A program made the translations under genes and the position numbers. Shown in pieces: positions 17,897 to 25,636 of a stretch of DNA of 29,118 nucleotides; position 1 is the first letter of the stretch, and the number at the start of each line of letters is the position of its first letter. Under the pieces are notes generated by a model that worked only from the letters and a program-made list of their open reading frames with translations, ran no database searches and was not told the DNA's origin. The DNA is taken from positions 1 through 29,118 of the forward strand of contig JAGGAG010000007.1 of NCBI GenBank assembly GCA_017889745.1, read 5' to 3'. The DNA comes from Gemmatimonadota bacterium (lineage in GTDB: Bacteria > Gemmatimonadota > Gemmatimonadetes > Gemmatimonadales > GWC2-71-9).

Positions 17897-20800
17897 TCAG
17901 CCACCGCTCGCGGCCGGCTCGAGAGCCGGAGCGGTGCGGCGAAGCCGGCGGAATGCATCGAAGTAGCGCTCGACCGTCACGTACAGCACCGGCAGCACCA
18001 GCAGCGTCAGCAGCGTGGACGTGAGCAGCCCGCCGATCACCACCGTGGCCAGGGGGCGCTGGATCTCTGCGCCCGGCGAGCGCGAGATCGCCATCGGGAC
18101 GAAGCCGAAACCGGCGACGAGGGCGGTCATCAGCACCGGACGGATGCGGCTTGCGGCTCCGTCGAGCGTCGCATCGGCCAGCTCGGCGCCGTGGGCACGG
18201 AGGTCGTTGATGGAACTCACCATCACGACACCGTTCAGCACCGCGATGCCGAAGAGCGCGATGAAACCAATCGAGGCGGAGAGGCTCAGGTTGAGGCCGG
18301 TGATCCAGAGCGCCGTCACGCCGCCCACGAGCGCAAAGGGGACATTGGCCAGCACGAGTGCCGCCTGTCGCACGCGCTGGAAGGCGGCAAAGAGCAGCAG
18401 GTAGATCGCGAGGATGGCGAGTGGCACCAGCACCGCGAGCCGCTGCAGCGCCGTGCGCTGGTGCGTGTACTGGCCGCCCCACTCATAGCGGTAACCGGAC
18501 GGCAGTGGCACCTCGCTGCCGAGGCGGGATATCGCATCCTCGACGAAGCCCACCACGTCGCGGCCGCGGATGTTGGCACCCACGACGACGAGCCGCTGTC
18601 CGCCCTCGTGTGCATAGGCCTCCGGCGACTCCGCGAGTTCGACACTCGCCAGGGTGCCAAGCGGCACGACCGCCCCTCCAGCGACCGGCACCGGCAGCTG
18701 CCGGAACAGCGCCGGATCGATACGCGTCGCATCGGGCATCCGCACGGCGACGCCGATACGGCGCGGGCCATCCACCACCGCGGTGGCGATCGACGCCCCC
18801 AGTGCCCGCTCGACCTCCGCACCCACCGTGCCGCTGCCGACCCCGTAGCGGGCCATCATCTCGCGGTCGAGGATAACGCGCACCTGCTTGACCCGCGACG
18901 CCGCGGTGGCACGCACCTCGGCCGCCCCGCGGACCGTGACCAGCACCCGCTCCACCCGCGCCGCCAGCAATGCCAGCGTATCCGGATTGGAGCCGATCAC
19001 CTTCACGCCCACGTCGGTGGTGATGCCGGTCTCGGCCTCATCAAGGCGCATCTGGATCGGCTGGGTGAACGCGAAGGTCAGCCCCGGAATCTCGCTGAGC
19101 GCGCTGTCCATGGCGCGCAGCAGCGCGTCCTTGCCGCCGGGGCGCCATTCGCTGCGGTCGCGGAGCCCTACGTAGGTATCCGACTCGTACGTGCCCATGG
19201 CCTCGGTCGCGAGGTCGGGGCGGCCGAGCTTGCTCACGGCGCTCTGCACCTCGGGCAGCGTGAGCAGTGCCCGCTCGATCGCCACGGAGTAGTCGGTGCC
19301 CTGGCCCAGCGCCGTGGAGGGCAGTCGCCGCGACTGCACCAGTACGCTGCCCTCATCGAGGCGCGGCATGAACTCACGCCCCAGACGGGTGGCGCCGACG
19401 ATCGCCATTACGAACAGGACGGCCAGGGCGCCGATGATGAGCCCGGGGTGCCGGAGCGTGCGCGCGAGGAAGACGCGGTAGAATCCGCGAAACTGCTCGA
19501 AGCGGGGTGAGTGCGGCTCCTTTGCATTCTGCAGGAACACGCGGGCAAGGGCAGGCACCAGCGTCAGCGCGATGAGCAACGATCCGAGAATGGCCGCCAC
19601 CACCGTGAACGCCATGGGGACGAACATCTTCCGCTCGGTGCCCTCGAGTGCGAAGATCGGCAGGTACACGGCGATGATGATGGCGATGCCGAACACGACC
19701 GGACGCCCGACTTCCACCGTGGCCTTCCGGATGCGCTCGCCCGGCCCGCCGGGCTCGCCCGAGCGTCGCATGATGTTCTCGATGATGACCACGGAGCCGT
19801 CGACCAGGAGCCCGAAGTCGAGCGCGCCCAGGCTCATCAGGTTGGCCGAGAAGCCGAACCAGCGCATCATCACGAATGCCCACAGCATCGAGAACGGGAT
19901 GACGATGGCTACGATGAGGCTCGCCGCGATGTTCCGGAGGAAGACCCACAGGAGCACGACGACGAGCGCGCCGCCCAGCAGCAGGTTCTTCTGGATGGTG
20001 TGGGTGGTGCGCCCGACCAGTTCGGTCTGGTCGTAGAACGGCACCAGCTGCACCCCCGGCGGCAGGGTCGGCACCAGGACCGCCACGCGCGCCTTGATCC
20101 GCGCGATCACGTCCTGGGCGTTCGCCCCCTTCCGCATGATGACCATGCCGCTCACCACTTCGCCGCCGGCATTGTAGGTCACGGCGCCCTGCCGTGGCAT
20201 CGACCCGCGCACCACCGTGCCGAGGTCGCCGAGCCGGATGGGGACGCCGTCGCGCGTCGCCACCGTCACGCGGCCGATGTCGTCGAGGCCGGTGAGCCGG
20301 CCGACGCCGTGCACGATGAAGCGCTCGTCGCGGCTCTCGGTGTAGGTCCCGCCGAAGTTGCTGTTGTCGCTCGCCAGCGCGCGCTCGACATCGCCGAGGG
20401 TGAGCGACGCCTGCGACAGCCGCCGGGGATCGAGCTCCACCTGGAACTGCTCGATGCGGCCACCCCAGCTGTTGACCTCCACCACGCCGTCGACGGTGCG
20501 GAGCGCCGGCGCAAGGGTGTAGTCCTGGAGCGTCTTCAGCGACATGAGGTCCCATTCGGGCGATGTCGACGTGAGGACGTACTGGTAGACTTCGCCCATC
20601 GCCGTCGAGATCGGGCCCAGGACCGGCGTCACCCCCGGCGGGAGTTGCCTCCCCACGTCGCCCAGCCGCTGTGACACCAGCTGCCGGGCGAAATAGGGGT
20701 CCACGCGGTCGCGGAACACCACCTGCGTGATGACGAGGCCGAACTTCGTGGTGGAGCGGACGGCCTGTGCATCCGGCAGCCCGAGCAAGGCCCGCTCGAT

Positions 20801-21004
20801 GGGGAACGTGACGAGCTGTTCCACTTCCTGGCCGGCCAGGCCCGGCGCCTCGGTGATGACGCTCACGCTGTTGGCGGTAATGTCGGGAAAGGCCTCGAAG
20901 GGAATGGTGCTGAGCGCCCAGAGGCCCAGCCCGAGGAGCGTCGCGGCGGCGCCGAACACGAAGACGCGCTTGCGGATCGCGAAGGTGACGAGCTGCCGGA
21001 TCAT
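17897..21004 (-). CDS. czcA: Heavy-metal efflux RND pump, CusA/CzcA family inner-membrane subunit
   Basis: The 1035-residue protein is a full RND pump: 12 membrane helices and two large periplasmic loops (about residues 32-335 and 525-870). The HME subgroup hallmark in helix 4 is intact: LDFGLLVDGSVVIIEN with Asp396, Asp402 and Glu409, spaced as the proton-relay residues of CzcA (402, 408, 415). FEAFPDITANSVSVITEAPG and FPIERALLGLPDAQAVRS are family signatures. The central pore segment FTQPIQMRLDEAETGITTD resembles CzcA more than CusA and lacks the Met pairs expected for Cu(I), so Zn/Co/Cd/Ni is likelier than copper; specificity remains uncertain. It exports metal from periplasm or cytoplasm by proton antiport. 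ATG 21004 lies four bases after the adaptor stop. Confidence 0.93.
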   Translation of the reverse strand: MIRQLVTFAIRKRVFVFGAAATLLGLGLWALSTIPFEAFPDITANSVSVITEAPGLAGQEVEQLVTFPIERALLGLPDAQAVRSTTKFGLVITQVVFRDRVDPYFARQLVSQRLGDVGRQLPPGVTPVLGPISTAMGEVYQYVLTSTSPEWDLMSLKTLQDYTLAPALRTVDGVVEVNSWGGRIEQFQVELDPRRLSQASLTLGDVERALASDNSNFGGTYTESRDERFIVHGVGRLTGLDDIGRVTVATRDGVPIRLGDLGTVVRGSMPRQGAVTYNAGGEVVSGMVIMRKGANAQDVIARIKARVAVLVPTLPPGVQLVPFYDQTELVGRTTHTIQKNLLLGGALVVVLLWVFLRNIAASLIVAIVIPFSMLWAFVMMRWFGFSANLMSLGALDFGLLVDGSVVIIENIMRRSGEPGGPGERIRKATVEVGRPVVFGIAIIIAVYLPIFALEGTERKMFVPMAFTVVAAILGSLLIALTLVPALARVFLQNAKEPHSPRFEQFRGFYRVFLARTLRHPGLIIGALAVLFVMAIVGATRLGREFMPRLDEGSVLVQSRRLPSTALGQGTDYSVAIERALLTLPEVQSAVSKLGRPDLATEAMGTYESDTYVGLRDRSEWRPGGKDALLRAMDSALSEIPGLTFAFTQPIQMRLDEAETGITTDVGVKVIGSNPDTLALLAARVERVLVTVRGAAEVRATAASRVKQVRVILDREMMARYGVGSGTVGAEVERALGASIATAVVDGPRRIGVAVRMPDATRIDPALFRQLPVPVAGGAVVPLGTLASVELAESPEAYAHEGGQRLVVVGANIRGRDVVGFVEDAISRLGSEVPLPSGYRYEWGGQYTHQRTALQRLAVLVPLAILAIYLLLFAAFQRVRQAALVLANVPFALVGGVTALWITGLNLSLSASIGFIALFGIAVLNGVVMVSSINDLRAHGAELADATLDGAASRIRPVLMTALVAGFGFVPMAISRSPGAEIQRPLATVVIGGLLTSTLLTLLVLPVLYVTVERYFDAFRRLRRTAPALEPAASGG

Positions 21005-21008
21005 CGGA

Positions 21009-22121
21009 TCATCCCTCCTGGGCCGGAACCTGCAGCGCCGCGCGCAGGTAATAGGAGCCCTGCGACACCACGAGTACGCCGGCCGTCAGGCCCTCCACCG
21101 CCACGCGGCCATCGCCGAGCGACACCGCCCGCACCGGATGGGCGCGGAAGCGCCCGGGCGTCTCCTGCAGGAAGACCACGTCGCCATCGGGCATGCGCTG
21201 GACGGCGGACTCGGGCAGCACCGCCCTGCCGGCGCGGGCGCCCATCGGGAGCAAAACCGACGCGAACATTCCCGGGCGGACGCCCGGGGGCACGCGGTCG
21301 AGCGACACGCGCACTTCCACCGCGCGGCGGAGCGAATCCACCACGCCGCCCATGCGCACCACCCGTCCCCAGATGGTATCGGGAGCCACGTCGACGAGGA
21401 TCCCGACCCGCGCACCCGGACGGACGAGGACCGCCGCATTCTCCGGCACGAAGCCGGTCGCCCACAGCTGGCGCTCGTCCCCGATGTCCACCAGCGGCGT
21501 CCCGGGCGTGACGACGGCGCCTGCGCGCACATGCACGGCGAAGACGGTGCCCGCCCGCGTTGCGCGAACCGTCACATCCCCCTGTGGCGAAGGGCTCAGG
21601 TGATCGATGACCTCGCGGCTTCGCGCATACTCGGCGCGCGCCTGGTCGAGCGCGCCGCGCCGGCGCTCGACCTCCTCGCGCGGTACCGCCTCATCCACCA
21701 GCAGGCGCTTTGACCGGTCGTAGGCCGATTGCGCCACGGTAAGCTGCGCCTCGGCCGCGGAGTAATCCCGCACGGCCGTCGCCAGTTCGTGCGAATGGAT
21801 GTGCATGAGCGGGGCGCCGCGTGCCACCTTGTCTCCAGCGATCACGAGCACGTCGTCCACGCGTCCCTCGACGATCGAGCCGACGCGGGCCGAGAGCGGC
21901 TCGGGTGTCTCCAGCGTGGCCGGCACGACGAGCGGCAGCGACACCATCTCGATCCGCACGGTGTCGGACTGTATGCCTGCCGCCTGCACCTGTGCCGGCG
22001 TCAGCACCACGGTGCCGGCCGGGAGCTTTTCCACGGTCGTGCTCTCCGGTGTGCTTCGGCATGCCGCCAGGAGCGCGGCGGCCGTGACGGCCGCGCTCCA
22101 GCCTCCACGGGCGCGGGTCAT
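21009..22121 (-). CDS. Periplasmic adaptor (membrane fusion) subunit of the metal RND efflux system
   Basis: The 370-residue protein begins with a lipoprotein signal, MTRARGGWSAAVTAAALLAAC, with Cys21 as lipid anchor. The biotinyl-lipoyl-like halves are GSIVEGRVDDVLVIAGDKVARG and VRATRAGTVFAVHVRAGAVV; between them lies a helical hairpin from HSHELATAVRDYSAAEAQL to DQARAEYARSREVIDHL. Beta-barrel and membrane-proximal domains follow (RVSLDRVPPGVRPGMFASVLL, then AVLPESAVQRMPDGDVVFL). HSHEL at the hairpin entry resembles the S-x-E-L motif of CzcB/CusB adaptors. It bridges pump and outer-membrane channel. No metal-binding N-terminal extension such as His- or Met-rich clusters is seen. ATG 22121 overlaps the upstream gene's stop as ATGA; an upstream in-frame start at 22223 lies inside that gene and would precede no signal peptide. 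Confidence 0.88.
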   Translation of the reverse strand: MTRARGGWSAAVTAAALLAACRSTPESTTVEKLPAGTVVLTPAQVQAAGIQSDTVRIEMVSLPLVVPATLETPEPLSARVGSIVEGRVDDVLVIAGDKVARGAPLMHIHSHELATAVRDYSAAEAQLTVAQSAYDRSKRLLVDEAVPREEVERRRGALDQARAEYARSREVIDHLSPSPQGDVTVRATRAGTVFAVHVRAGAVVTPGTPLVDIGDERQLWATGFVPENAAVLVRPGARVGILVDVAPDTIWGRVVRMGGVVDSLRRAVEVRVSLDRVPPGVRPGMFASVLLPMGARAGRAVLPESAVQRMPDGDVVFLQETPGRFRAHPVRAVSLGDGRVAVEGLTAGVLVVSQGSYYLRAALQVPAQEG

Positions 22122-23359
22122 TGCAGTTGCCTTCCATTGCTGTCGCACAGCATCTCCGCCTCGATGGGAATACCGCTCAAGCGCGCTTTCCGCGCGCGCG
22201 CGATGCGCTGCGCCGCGCGCCACTCCTCGTATTCGGTCAGCAGCACCAGCCGGGCGCGGCGCGTGTCCAGCAGCTCGACCAGCGTGCCCTCTCCTGCCGC
22301 GTAGCGCGACTCGGCCGAGCGAACCGCCCGTTCGAGATCACTCACGAGCCGGGCGTCGAAGACACCGGCCACCTCGTCCAGCTGCTGGAGTGCGGCACCC
22401 GCGCCGGCATCACGTGCCGCAACCAGGCGCGCCAGCGCATCGCGATCCTCGCGCGCCGCATCGGCCTGGAAGCGCGCCGCCTGCTCCGTGGCGGAGCCGG
22501 ACGGCATGATGGGTATGTCGAGCGAGAGACCCAGCCAGAGTCCGGAGAAGCCCTGGGTGCGGCGCAGTCCCGCCGACGGCCGGAGGTCGGGCACGCGCCC
22601 GGCCTTGGCGCGCGCCACGGCGGCATCGGCAGCGGCCACGTCGAAGTCGGCACGCACGAGTTCGGCGGGGCGGCTGCCGATGCCGCCCGCCCAAGGCGAC
22701 GGACAAGTCGCGACCTCGACCTTCACGTACACGCCCGGGGTGGCGTCCATGACGCGCCCAAGTTCGGCCTGGCTCTCGGCGGACAGGGCCCCGCGCCGTG
22801 CCGACAAGGACGCCGCGCTGGCTGCTTCCAGCGCCGCCAGCGCCGCATCGCCACCGCTGCTCCGGCCCTCGGCCGCGCGACGCGCCATCATGGCGGCGAT
22901 CTGTCGCAGGGCCGCCGACTCCTGCGCGGCGAAGCGCGCGTTGGCCGCATCCCGGTCCGCGAGCGCAATCGCCTGGATGGCCTGCAGCCGGATGTCGGCC
23001 TCGATGCCGGCGGAGGTGGCCCCGGCTGCGCCCGCCTGCGCACGCGCCTCGCTGATCGCGGCACCGCGGTCGCCGCCCAGCGTCAGGGTCTGCTCGATGA
23101 TCGCCTGCCCTTCGATCCCGGCGAGCCCGCTCTCGCCCGTGGTCTGCACTTCGGCTCCGAGGTTCTCCGCCGTGACGCTGAAGATCGGATTGCGCCATGA
23201 CCCGGCGCGGCGCACCAGTGCCACGGAGGCGCTCTCCCGCGCTGCCGCCGCGCGGACCGCCGGCGCCTGGGCTACCGCGCGGCGCAGCGCCGCGGCACCG
23301 TCGAGCCGCAGGGTGTCGGGTGCCTGGCTGATCCATCCGGCCATCAGTAGTACGAGCAT
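22118..23359 (-). CDS. TolC-family outer-membrane factor (CzcC-like)
   Basis: The 413-residue protein has two repeats of long amphipathic helices rich in Ala, Arg and Glu, as in outer-membrane efflux proteins. LRLDGAAALRRAVAQAPAVR opens repeat one, followed by RNPIFSVTAENLG and QTLTLGGDRGAA. Repeat two has RADFDVAAADAAVARAKAGRVPDLRPSAGL, then LGLSLDIPI and SAESRYAAGEGTLVELLDTRRA. The last segment is the conserved Y..GE..L.ELLD turn of CzcC-type proteins. It forms the trimeric channel through the outer membrane. The N-terminus (MLVLLMAGWISQAP) is a very short signal without basic residues, so an alternative non-ATG start slightly upstream is possible. As first gene of the operon it follows the divergent regulatory region. 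Confidence 0.85.
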   Translation of the reverse strand: MLVLLMAGWISQAPDTLRLDGAAALRRAVAQAPAVRAAAARESASVALVRRAGSWRNPIFSVTAENLGAEVQTTGESGLAGIEGQAIIEQTLTLGGDRGAAISEARAQAGAAGATSAGIEADIRLQAIQAIALADRDAANARFAAQESAALRQIAAMMARRAAEGRSSGGDAALAALEAASAASLSARRGALSAESQAELGRVMDATPGVYVKVEVATCPSPWAGGIGSRPAELVRADFDVAAADAAVARAKAGRVPDLRPSAGLRRTQGFSGLWLGLSLDIPIMPSGSATEQAARFQADAAREDRDALARLVAARDAGAGAALQQLDEVAGVFDARLVSDLERAVRSAESRYAAGEGTLVELLDTRRARLVLLTEYEEWRAAQRIARARKARLSGIPIEAEMLCDSNGRQLQ

Positions 23360-23481
23360 ACGATCCAGGGTTACGGTGACATGGGACAGTGTACTCCGTG
23401 AACATGAATTGATGATGAATGCCGCCGGTGATTGACGCCGCGTGTTTCTTCACCCAACGTTGCGGCGGGAAGGGGAATGGA
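23360..23481. promoter_or_regulatory. Divergent promoter region with direct repeats, probable response-regulator site
   Basis: Between the efflux operon and the two-component genes are two ATGAAT repeats (23404-23409 and 23415-23420) spaced 11 bases, one helical turn, as bound by OmpR-family dimers. On the minus strand TACACT (23393-23388) is a fair -10 box for the efflux operon, but its -35 position (about 23411-23416) matches nothing and is covered by the repeats, as expected for an activator-dependent promoter. On the plus strand TTGACG (23432-23437) is a good -35 box for the regulator genes, though its -10 is weak. Confidence 0.5.
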
Positions 23482-24165
23482 ATGCGGATCCTGGTGGTCG
23501 AAGATGAGGCGGCGCTGGCGGATGCACTGGCGCGGGGACTGCGGAAGGCGGCGCATGCCGTCGACGTGGCGCCCACGCTGGCTGGCGCGCGCACCAAGCT
23601 CGCACTGGAAGAGTACGACGCGATGGTGCTCGACCTGGGCCTGCCGGACGGCTCGGGCCTGACGCTCGCGCGCGAACTCCGCGAGGCCGGCAGCCGCATG
23701 TCCATTCTCGTGCTCACGGCGCGCGACACGATCCCCGACCGGGTCCGGGGCCTCGATCACGGCGCCGATGACTACCTCGTGAAGCCGTTTGCCCTCGAGG
23801 AGCTGCTGGCGCGCCTCCGGGCACTGGAGCGACGCGCACCGGAGTTGCGGCCAACCGAACTCGTCGTCGCGGATCTCCGCATCGATCCCGCGGCGCGCAA
23901 CGCCCGCCGCGGCGGGCGCGAGATCCCGCTCACGACCACCGAGTACGCGCTGCTCGAGTTCCTGGCACGGAATGCCGGCACGGTGCTTGGACGGGCCCAG
24001 ATCAGCGCGCATGTCTGGGACGAGAACTACGACCCGCTCTCCAACCTCATCGACGTCTACGTGGCACGCCTCCGGAAGAAGGTGGACCTCCCCGGCCTGA
24101 CCCCGCTGCTGCACACGGTGCGTGGCGCGGGCTATACACTCGATCCTCAGCGCGACACGGCATGA
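23482..24165 (+). CDS. OmpR/PhoB-family response regulator
   Basis: The 227-residue protein has a receiver domain (residues 1-115): MRILVVEDEAALADAL with the acidic pair, phospho-acceptor Asp51 in DAMVLDLGLPDG, the switch Thr in LVLTARD and Lys101 in DDYLVKPFALEELLARLRAL. A winged-helix DNA-binding domain follows (about 130-222), with LTTTEYALLEFLARNAGTVL and the recognition part NLIDVYVARLRKKVD, ending TVRGAGYTL. The layout matches regulators of metal efflux such as CzcR and CusR. ATG 23482 is preceded by AAGGGG, six to seven bases upstream; a longer frame to 23419 runs through the promoter. Its stop overlaps the kinase ATG. It very likely controls the divergent efflux operon and perhaps itself. 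Confidence 0.94.
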   Translation: MRILVVEDEAALADALARGLRKAAHAVDVAPTLAGARTKLALEEYDAMVLDLGLPDGSGLTLARELREAGSRMSILVLTARDTIPDRVRGLDHGADDYLVKPFALEELLARLRALERRAPELRPTELVVADLRIDPAARNARRGGREIPLTTTEYALLEFLARNAGTVLGRAQISAHVWDENYDPLSNLIDVYVARLRKKVDLPGLTPLLHTVRGAGYTLDPQRDTA

Positions 24166-25586
24166 CCTACCCGATCCGCGGCATCCGGGTGCGGCTCGCC
24201 ATGCTGTTCGTGACGGGCTTCGCGATCCTGCTGGCCGCGGCCGGTGCCGGTCTCTACTGGTGGCTCGAGCGGGAGTACTGGCAGGACTTCGACCGGGAGC
24301 TGTCGGAGACGGCCCATTCCGCGCAGGCGCTCTTCGAGCACGACCGCGGCGAGTTCGCCACCACGGCGGAAACCGCTGCCCACCTGCTCACCGAGCTCGT
24401 GTTCGTCGACCGTACGATCGTGGCGACCGACGATTCGCACCGGCGCATCGCCTCGACCCTCCCTTATACCGGCGCGCCGCTGCTGCTCGACGACCTGGAC
24501 CTGCGACTGCACGCACCCGAGCCCGTCACGGTGTCCCTCACCAGCGGCCGGGCGCGGGTGGTGGAGGAGCCGCTGCCCGACGGCGTCCGCCTGCTCATCG
24601 CGATGCCACTCACTCCGCTCGAGCGACGCCTGCAACAGTTGCGCGTCACCCTGCTCGTCGGGCTCCCGCTCATCCTGCTCCTCGGCGGGATGGTCGGCGC
24701 AGCGGCGTCAGCCTCGGCCCTCAGGCCGATCACCCGGCTCGCGGGCGCCGCCGATGTGATCGCTCGCGAGGTGGCGAGCGGGGCCACCAGCTTCAGCGCC
24801 CTGCCATCCGCCACCGCCCCCGACGAGATCGGCCGGCTCACGCGCGCCATCAGCGAGCTGCTGGAGCAGGGATCGCGCGCGCTCCGCCGCGACCGCGAGA
24901 TGGCGGAGCAGCAGCGCCGGTTCCTCGCCGACGCGGCGCACGAGCTCCGGACACCGGTCGCGATCATCCGGAGCACGGCCGAGGTATCCCTCGCCGGCGA
25001 TGACGATGCGGAGCAGCGCCGGGACGCGCTCGCCGCCATCGCGCAGGAGGCGACACGCCTGGGCAGCCTGGTGGGCGACCTGCTCGCGCTCGCCCGCGAG
25101 GGGACCGCAACCGCCGTGGAAGCCCGCGAGCCGGTGTTCCTCGACGACCTGGCGCATCGCGTGGTGGCCCGGCTGCGACGGCTGCCCGTCGCCGCCGGCC
25201 GGGAGATCACCTTCGGTGAGTTCGGCGAGGCACCGGTGCGCGCCAACCCGGCGCTCACCGAGCGCGCCATCTTCGCGCTGGTGCACAACGGCCTGGTGCA
25301 TGCGGCGGGGTCGCGCATCGAGCTCAGCGCCGGCCAGGACGCTTCCCGAGCCTGGCTACGGGTGCGCGACTGGGGGCCCGGCGTCCCGCCGGAGGCGGAG
25401 TCGCGCGTGTTCGAGCGCTTTGAACGGGTGGACGCCGGCGCGCCCGGCAGCGGCCTGGGCCTCGCGATCGCGCGACAGATCGCCGAGGTTCACGGCGGCA
25501 CCCTCGTGCTGGAGCGGCCCGGCGGCGGCGGTACGGCGTTCGTCCTGAGCATGCCTTCGCTGGACGCCCCCAGTCCGGGCCCGTAG
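24162..25586 (+). CDS. Membrane sensor histidine kinase
   Basis: The 474-residue kinase has a first membrane helix at about residues 11-33, a periplasmic sensor domain of some 125 residues, a second helix near 161-184, and a HAMP linker (ALRPITRLAGAADVIAREV to DEIGRLTRAISELLEQ). The dimerisation/phosphoacceptor domain carries His260 in DAAHELRTPVAIIRS. The ATP-binding domain has the N box around Asn376 (ALVHNGLVHA), RDWGPGVP, a F box in FERFERVD and GSGLGLAIARQI. The N box is slightly unusual (HNGLVH rather than NAx-x-H). The sensor domain has few Cys or Met and only scattered His residues, so the signal is not obvious; metal sensing is inferred from position beside the efflux operon. ATGA overlap with the regulator gene indicates coupled translation. 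Confidence 0.93.
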   Translation: MTYPIRGIRVRLAMLFVTGFAILLAAAGAGLYWWLEREYWQDFDRELSETAHSAQALFEHDRGEFATTAETAAHLLTELVFVDRTIVATDDSHRRIASTLPYTGAPLLLDDLDLRLHAPEPVTVSLTSGRARVVEEPLPDGVRLLIAMPLTPLERRLQQLRVTLLVGLPLILLLGGMVGAAASASALRPITRLAGAADVIAREVASGATSFSALPSATAPDEIGRLTRAISELLEQGSRALRRDREMAEQQRRFLADAAHELRTPVAIIRSTAEVSLAGDDDAEQRRDALAAIAQEATRLGSLVGDLLALAREGTATAVEAREPVFLDDLAHRVVARLRRLPVAAGREITFGEFGEAPVRANPALTERAIFALVHNGLVHAAGSRIELSAGQDASRAWLRVRDWGPGVPPEAESRVFERFERVDAGAPGSGLGLAIARQIAEVHGGTLVLERPGGGGTAFVLSMPSLDAPSPGP

Positions 25587-25591
25587 CTTTC

Positions 25592-25606
25592 GGGGCGCGC
25601 AGCCCC
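25592..25606. other. Small GC hairpin between kinase and OPT genes
   Basis: GGGGC (25592-25596) and GCCCC (25602-25606) enclose GCGCA. There is no T-run after it on either strand, so it is not a standard intrinsic terminator. It may still slow polymerase or be a chance stem in GC-rich DNA. Confidence 0.25.
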
Positions 25607-25636
25607 TGCGCCTCCTCACCCTCCGAGAATCGACCC

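Noticed and set aside
17897..21004. Copper-specific CusA assignment
   Set aside because: The methionine pairs of CusA are not visible in the corresponding pore segments; the helix-4 acidic residues only show the heavy-metal RND group.
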